Assembly: GCF_023611505.1 (NCBI RefSeq)
Contig: NZ_CP097843.1
Span: 1,984,001 to 2,048,000 of the forward strand
Direction of reading: 5' to 3'
Origin: Streptococcus oralis
GTDB lineage: Bacteria > Bacillota > Bacilli > Lactobacillales > Streptococcaceae
DNA length: 64,000 nucleotides
Made by a program: the position numbers and the translations under genes. This document shows, in pieces, positions 60,158 through 64,000 of the stretch (position 1 is its first letter; the number at the start of each line of letters is the position of its first letter). The notes under the pieces are model-generated. The model was not told the origin of the DNA, searched no databases, and worked only from the letters and a program-made list of their open reading frames with translations.

Positions 60158-61404
60158 TCTACTCCTTCCATAAAGTAAATTGCTTGTAACTTCAAACTGT
60201 TGGCAGCTTTACATACCGCTTCTTTATCAACACTCTCTAATTTTGCCACCAATCGATCAATATCAAAGCTTGATTTTCCAAATAGAGCATTCAAATAGGC
60301 TCTTTCAACCAGGGTCTGTTGATTATCTTGAGCAATTAATAAAGATCTTCGAATCATCTCCTTGGTTTGTTCAAGTTCAAAATCTGTAAAGTTGCCCTTT
60401 TTCAGATCTAGCAATTGATGATTCATCATTTTTCTAGCCTGATTTCGATTTTCTCTATCAATACCCGCATACATCCTTAACAGACCACTAAACAAATCCA
60501 ATTGACTAGAGACTGAATAGGCTATTCCAGCATTTTCACGAACGTTTGTAAAAAGTTTCGAATGTGCAAATTCACCCAACAAACCATTCATGACAAGCAT
60601 GGGTAAATGCTCATCATCGCCATATTTTACAGGAGAATGATAGCCTAATTCCAAAATAGATTGCCCAACATTCCTCTGAACCATTCCCTCTCGTAGGACA
60701 TTCGAATAAGATTGATAATATTGGATAGGGACACAATTCTCTCTAGCTGTAAGGGATAATGATTTCAGCGATTCTGTAATTTCTACTTCATTAAAATCAC
60801 CTAAGAAAAAGAAATCAATTCGATCATTTTTCAGAGCATCTTGAAAGCAAGTGTAGCTGCTTTTTGGAGACTCATTTGAAATGCTATTTCGTAAATCACT
60901 GTATCTCAATTGAAGACGCTCATCATGGAAGAACAAGCTATCCAACTCCTTATGAGCAAAATAAAATGAATCATCCATATCAGTAGCTAAACTAGCCAAC
61001 AACTGTCTTCTTTCAATTTCAAATAGGGCTGGCTCAAAAGCATCATCTTGAACTAAGGGAGCAAATAAAGTCTGTTTCACCAATTCCAAAATTCGAGAAG
61101 TCAAGACATTCTTTTTACTTAAAAAATCATCCCTCACATAGGTAAACGTTAAGTCAAGAATATGTGCCTGTCCCCTACGATAAGCACTTGTGGAAATATC
61201 TGTTCCATATAAACTTGCCAAGTATCTGCGAAATACTTGAGATGTTGGGTAAACTTGATTTGCCGTCTCCAACATACTCGCGCTCAACATGCGTCCTGCT
61301 ATTGTCTCAAGAGATAAGGGAGCAGTAAAACGAATAGTGATTTTATTTGTTTTAAACTTTTTGGATTGAACAAAATGTTCTGAAATTCCAGGCACTAATT
61401 CCAT
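60154..61404 (-). CDS. M16-family peptidase-like protein (non-catalytic partner)
   Basis: This 416-residue protein has the M16 fold but no HxxEH motif, matching YmfF-type partners. GGAGGT upstream of ATG 61404; -10 TATAAT with extended TG at 61432-61437. It probably forms a heterodimer with the 427-residue peptidase encoded downstream. Confidence 0.88.
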   Translation of the reverse strand: MELVPGISEHFVQSKKFKTNKITIRFTAPLSLETIAGRMLSASMLETANQVYPTSQVFRRYLASLYGTDISTSAYRRGQAHILDLTFTYVRDDFLSKKNVLTSRILELVKQTLFAPLVQDDAFEPALFEIERRQLLASLATDMDDSFYFAHKELDSLFFHDERLQLRYSDLRNSISNESPKSSYTCFQDALKNDRIDFFFLGDFNEVEITESLKSLSLTARENCVPIQYYQSYSNVLREGMVQRNVGQSILELGYHSPVKYGDDEHLPMLVMNGLLGEFAHSKLFTNVRENAGIAYSVSSQLDLFSGLLRMYAGIDRENRNQARKMMNHQLLDLKKGNFTDFELEQTKEMIRRSLLIAQDNQQTLVERAYLNALFGKSSFDIDRLVAKLESVDKEAVCKAANSLKLQAIYFMEGVE

Positions 61405-61431
61405 ACCTTACCTCCTTACATATAGAGTTCT

Positions 61432-61437
61432 ATTATA
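61432..61437 (-). promoter_or_regulatory. extended -10 promoter of the M16 operon
   Basis: TGGTATAAT on the minus strand, 28 bases before the ATG at 61404. It is the start of the minus-strand chromosomal run to mreD. Confidence 0.7.
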
Positions 61438-61538
61438 CCACGAAAATCAAAATTTTTCTTGTTCTCTTTATAGCTTTAAAGAGTAAAACCGTTTTCATTT
61501 TGGCTAACTTTCCTTCAGCTATTTCAAGGAAAATATGG

Positions 61539-61544
61539 TATAAT
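61539..61544 (+). promoter_or_regulatory. extended -10 promoter of yaaA-recF
   Basis: TGGTATAAT on the plus strand, followed by GAGGTG and ATG at 61565. It is divergent from the M16 promoter; no -35 consensus is evident. Confidence 0.7.
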
Positions 61545-61564
61545 ACCAAAGATTGAGGTGAATT

Positions 61565-61933
61565 ATGGAATACAAATTATTTGAAGAATTTATCACGCTC
61601 CAAGCCCTCCTAAAAGAGCTTGGAATTATACAAAGCGGCGGTGCTATCAAATCCTTTCTAATGGAGCATCACGTTTACTTTAATGGTGAATTAGAAAATA
61701 GACGGGGGAAAAAAATTCGTGTTGGAGATACGATTGACATTCCTGATTTAAAAATTGACATCACCTTGACACAACCAAGTTTAAAAGAGCAAGAAGAATA
61801 TCAAGCAGATAAGATTGAGAAAGAGCGAATTGCTAAACTTGTCAAAGAGATGAATAAAGGTGTCAAGAAAGAAAAACAAAAAACTTCCTCATCGCCTAAA
61901 ACCAAACAAGTTCCACGTTTTCCAGGAAGATAA
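61565..61933 (+). CDS. yaaA: S4-domain RNA-binding protein YaaA
   Basis: This 122-residue protein has an S4-like domain in its first 70 residues ([20 protein letters not shown]) and a Lys-rich tail. It is encoded immediately upstream of recF in most firmicutes and probably binds ribosomal RNA. Stop and recF start are 2 bases apart. Confidence 0.93.
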   Translation: MEYKLFEEFITLQALLKELGIIQSGGAIKSFLMEHHVYFNGELENRRGKKIRVGDTIDIPDLKIDITLTQPSLKEQEEYQADKIEKERIAKLVKEMNKGVKKEKQKTSSSPKTKQVPRFPGR

Positions 61934-61935
61934 CC

Positions 61936-63033
61936 ATGTGGCTCCAACATTTAACAATTAAAACTTTTCGAAACTACAAAGAGGCAAAAATTGATTTTAA
62001 TCCAAAATTAAACGTCTTTCTAGGTCAAAATGCACAAGGAAAAACTAATATTCTAGAAGCAATCTATTTCTTGGCCTTGACACGTAGTCATCGGACTCGT
62101 ACAGATAAAAATCTCATTCATTTTGATAACGAGCAACTCCGTCTTTCTGGCTTGCTACAGAAAAAAACAAGCTCTATTCCTCTAGAAATTGATTTAACGC
62201 CAAAAGGGCGTGTGACTAAAGTCAATCACTTAAAGCAAGCTCGCCTATCAGACTACATCGGACATATGAATGTTGTCCTCTTCGCACCTGAAGATCTCCA
62301 GTTAATTAAAGGAGCACCTTCTGTCCGTCGAAAGTTTATTGACATCGAACTGGGACAAATTAAACCAATCTACTTGTCAGACTTGTCAAACTATAACCAT
62401 ATACTCAAGCAAAGAAATACTTACCTAAAATCCAGCCAGAAGATTGATGAAACATTTCTGTCAGTATTAGATGATCAGTTAGTAGAGTATGGATGTCGCG
62501 TTATAAAGCATCGAATAAAATTTATTAAAGACTTAGAGAAATTTGGTCAAAAAAAACACTTAGAAATTTCAAATCAATCAGAAGAGTTGTCAATATCTTA
62601 TCAATCAACTGTCAACTTCACTAATGAAGAAGTCTTAATGGATTCTTTTAAAATGGCTTTAGAGAAAAGTAGATCAAGAGATTTATTCAAAAAGAATACT
62701 GGTGTTGGCCCTCATCGAGATGACATTGCTTTCTATATTAATGGTATGGATGCTAGTTTTGGAAGTCAAGGGCAACATCGTAGTCTTGTGCTTTCTATCA
62801 AACTAGCAGAGATTGAACTAATGGAAAGCATTACTAACGAGTCTCCAATACTCTTGCTTGACGATGTTATGAGCGAACTTGACAACACACGACAACTAAA
62901 ATTACTAGAAACCATTTCTCAATCTATCCAAACCTTTATTACAACAACAAGTTTAGACCACTTACAAAATTTGCCAGAAAACCTTAGTATTTTCAATATT
63001 CAAAACGGTAAAATTTCTGTAAATCAACCTTGA
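61936..63033 (+). CDS. recF: DNA replication/repair protein RecF
   Basis: This 365-residue SMC-like ATPase has Walker [10 protein letters not shown] near residue 30, signature [17 protein letters not shown], and Walker [13 protein letters not shown]. It loads RecA at gaps with RecO and RecR. Full length, intact motifs. Confidence 0.98.
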   Translation: MWLQHLTIKTFRNYKEAKIDFNPKLNVFLGQNAQGKTNILEAIYFLALTRSHRTRTDKNLIHFDNEQLRLSGLLQKKTSSIPLEIDLTPKGRVTKVNHLKQARLSDYIGHMNVVLFAPEDLQLIKGAPSVRRKFIDIELGQIKPIYLSDLSNYNHILKQRNTYLKSSQKIDETFLSVLDDQLVEYGCRVIKHRIKFIKDLEKFGQKKHLEISNQSEELSISYQSTVNFTNEEVLMDSFKMALEKSRSRDLFKKNTGVGPHRDDIAFYINGMDASFGSQGQHRSLVLSIKLAEIELMESITNESPILLLDDVMSELDNTRQLKLLETISQSIQTFITTTSLDHLQNLPENLSIFNIQNGKISVNQP

Positions 63034-63046
63034 CAACTTTGTAAAT

Positions 63047-63080
63047 AAAAAAGAACTCCTGAAAATTAGGAGTTCTTTTT
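63047..63080. terminator. bidirectional terminator between recF and guaB
   Basis: AAAAAAGAACTCCT and AGGAGTTCTTTTTT form a perfect 14-bp stem with a seven-base loop and T-runs on both strands, serving the convergent recF and guaB genes. Confidence 0.93.
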
Positions 63081-63086
63081 TACTTC

Positions 63087-64000
<914 letters not shown>

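Overview
The window comes from a mitis-group Streptococcus (S. mitis / S. oralis / S. pneumoniae type). The right 12 kb (about 52.3-64 kb) is ordinary chromosome in the order known from that group: pcsB, mreD, mreC, ecfT, ecfA2, ecfA1, pgsA, a rodZ-like gene and two M16 peptidases on the minus strand, then yaaA-recF on the plus strand facing guaB. Codon use and base composition are low-GC Streptococcus.

The left 52 kb is one large conjugative element lying directly downstream of pcsB. Almost every gene is on the minus strand. From left to right it holds: a Trs/Tra-type type IV secretion module resembling the staphylococcal pSK41/pGO1 order (CHAP/glucosaminidase hydrolase, TrsF-like, VirB4, TrsD-like and TrsC-like genes, 0-3.8 kb); a BRCT protein; a VirB6-like channel protein; a lipoprotein; the VirD4/TraG coupling protein; SSB; two LPXTG surface proteins, one an antigen I/II-family adhesin (11-15.5 kb); a VirB8/TcpC-like protein and a pilin-like protein; a Clp-type AAA+ ATPase; topoisomerase III; a 1959-residue primase/LtrC polyvalent protein; and a MobL-type relaxase with its accessory operon (27-32 kb). 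A 410-bp palindrome-rich intergenic region at 31.9-32.3 kb is the probable transfer origin. A second long operon (52.1 to 33.1 kb, minus strand) holds a primase-like replication protein and many small membrane or unknown proteins. No integrase lies in the window; the left end of the element is outside it.

That second operon is interrupted by a GC-rich mobilizable element of clostridial type (about 35.0-46.5 kb). It carries a large serine recombinase, a TnpW-like protein, DnaC-like and replisome-organizer proteins, MobA/MobC, a sigma-like regulator and a resistance cargo: a methyltransferase, a frameshifted XRE regulator and a tet(32)-like ribosomal protection gene with an attenuator leader. 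The cargo has lower GC than the backbone, so the window is nested three deep.

The main non-gene observation is a shared promoter motif, TTGTCCCTTTAA followed 17-18 bp after the TTGTCC by NNTTAT. It occurs seven times, each time just upstream of a separate transfer operon. Three of these promoters, plus the lipoprotein promoter, also carry a 32-bp palindrome centred on AAGTTATATAACTT. Together these suggest a dedicated transfer regulon controlled by unknown factors. Other points of note: a VirB4 that has lost both Walker motifs, beta-clamp-binding QLSLF motifs in the replication protein and in an unannotated 45-residue protein, and a candidate second oriT inside the inner element.
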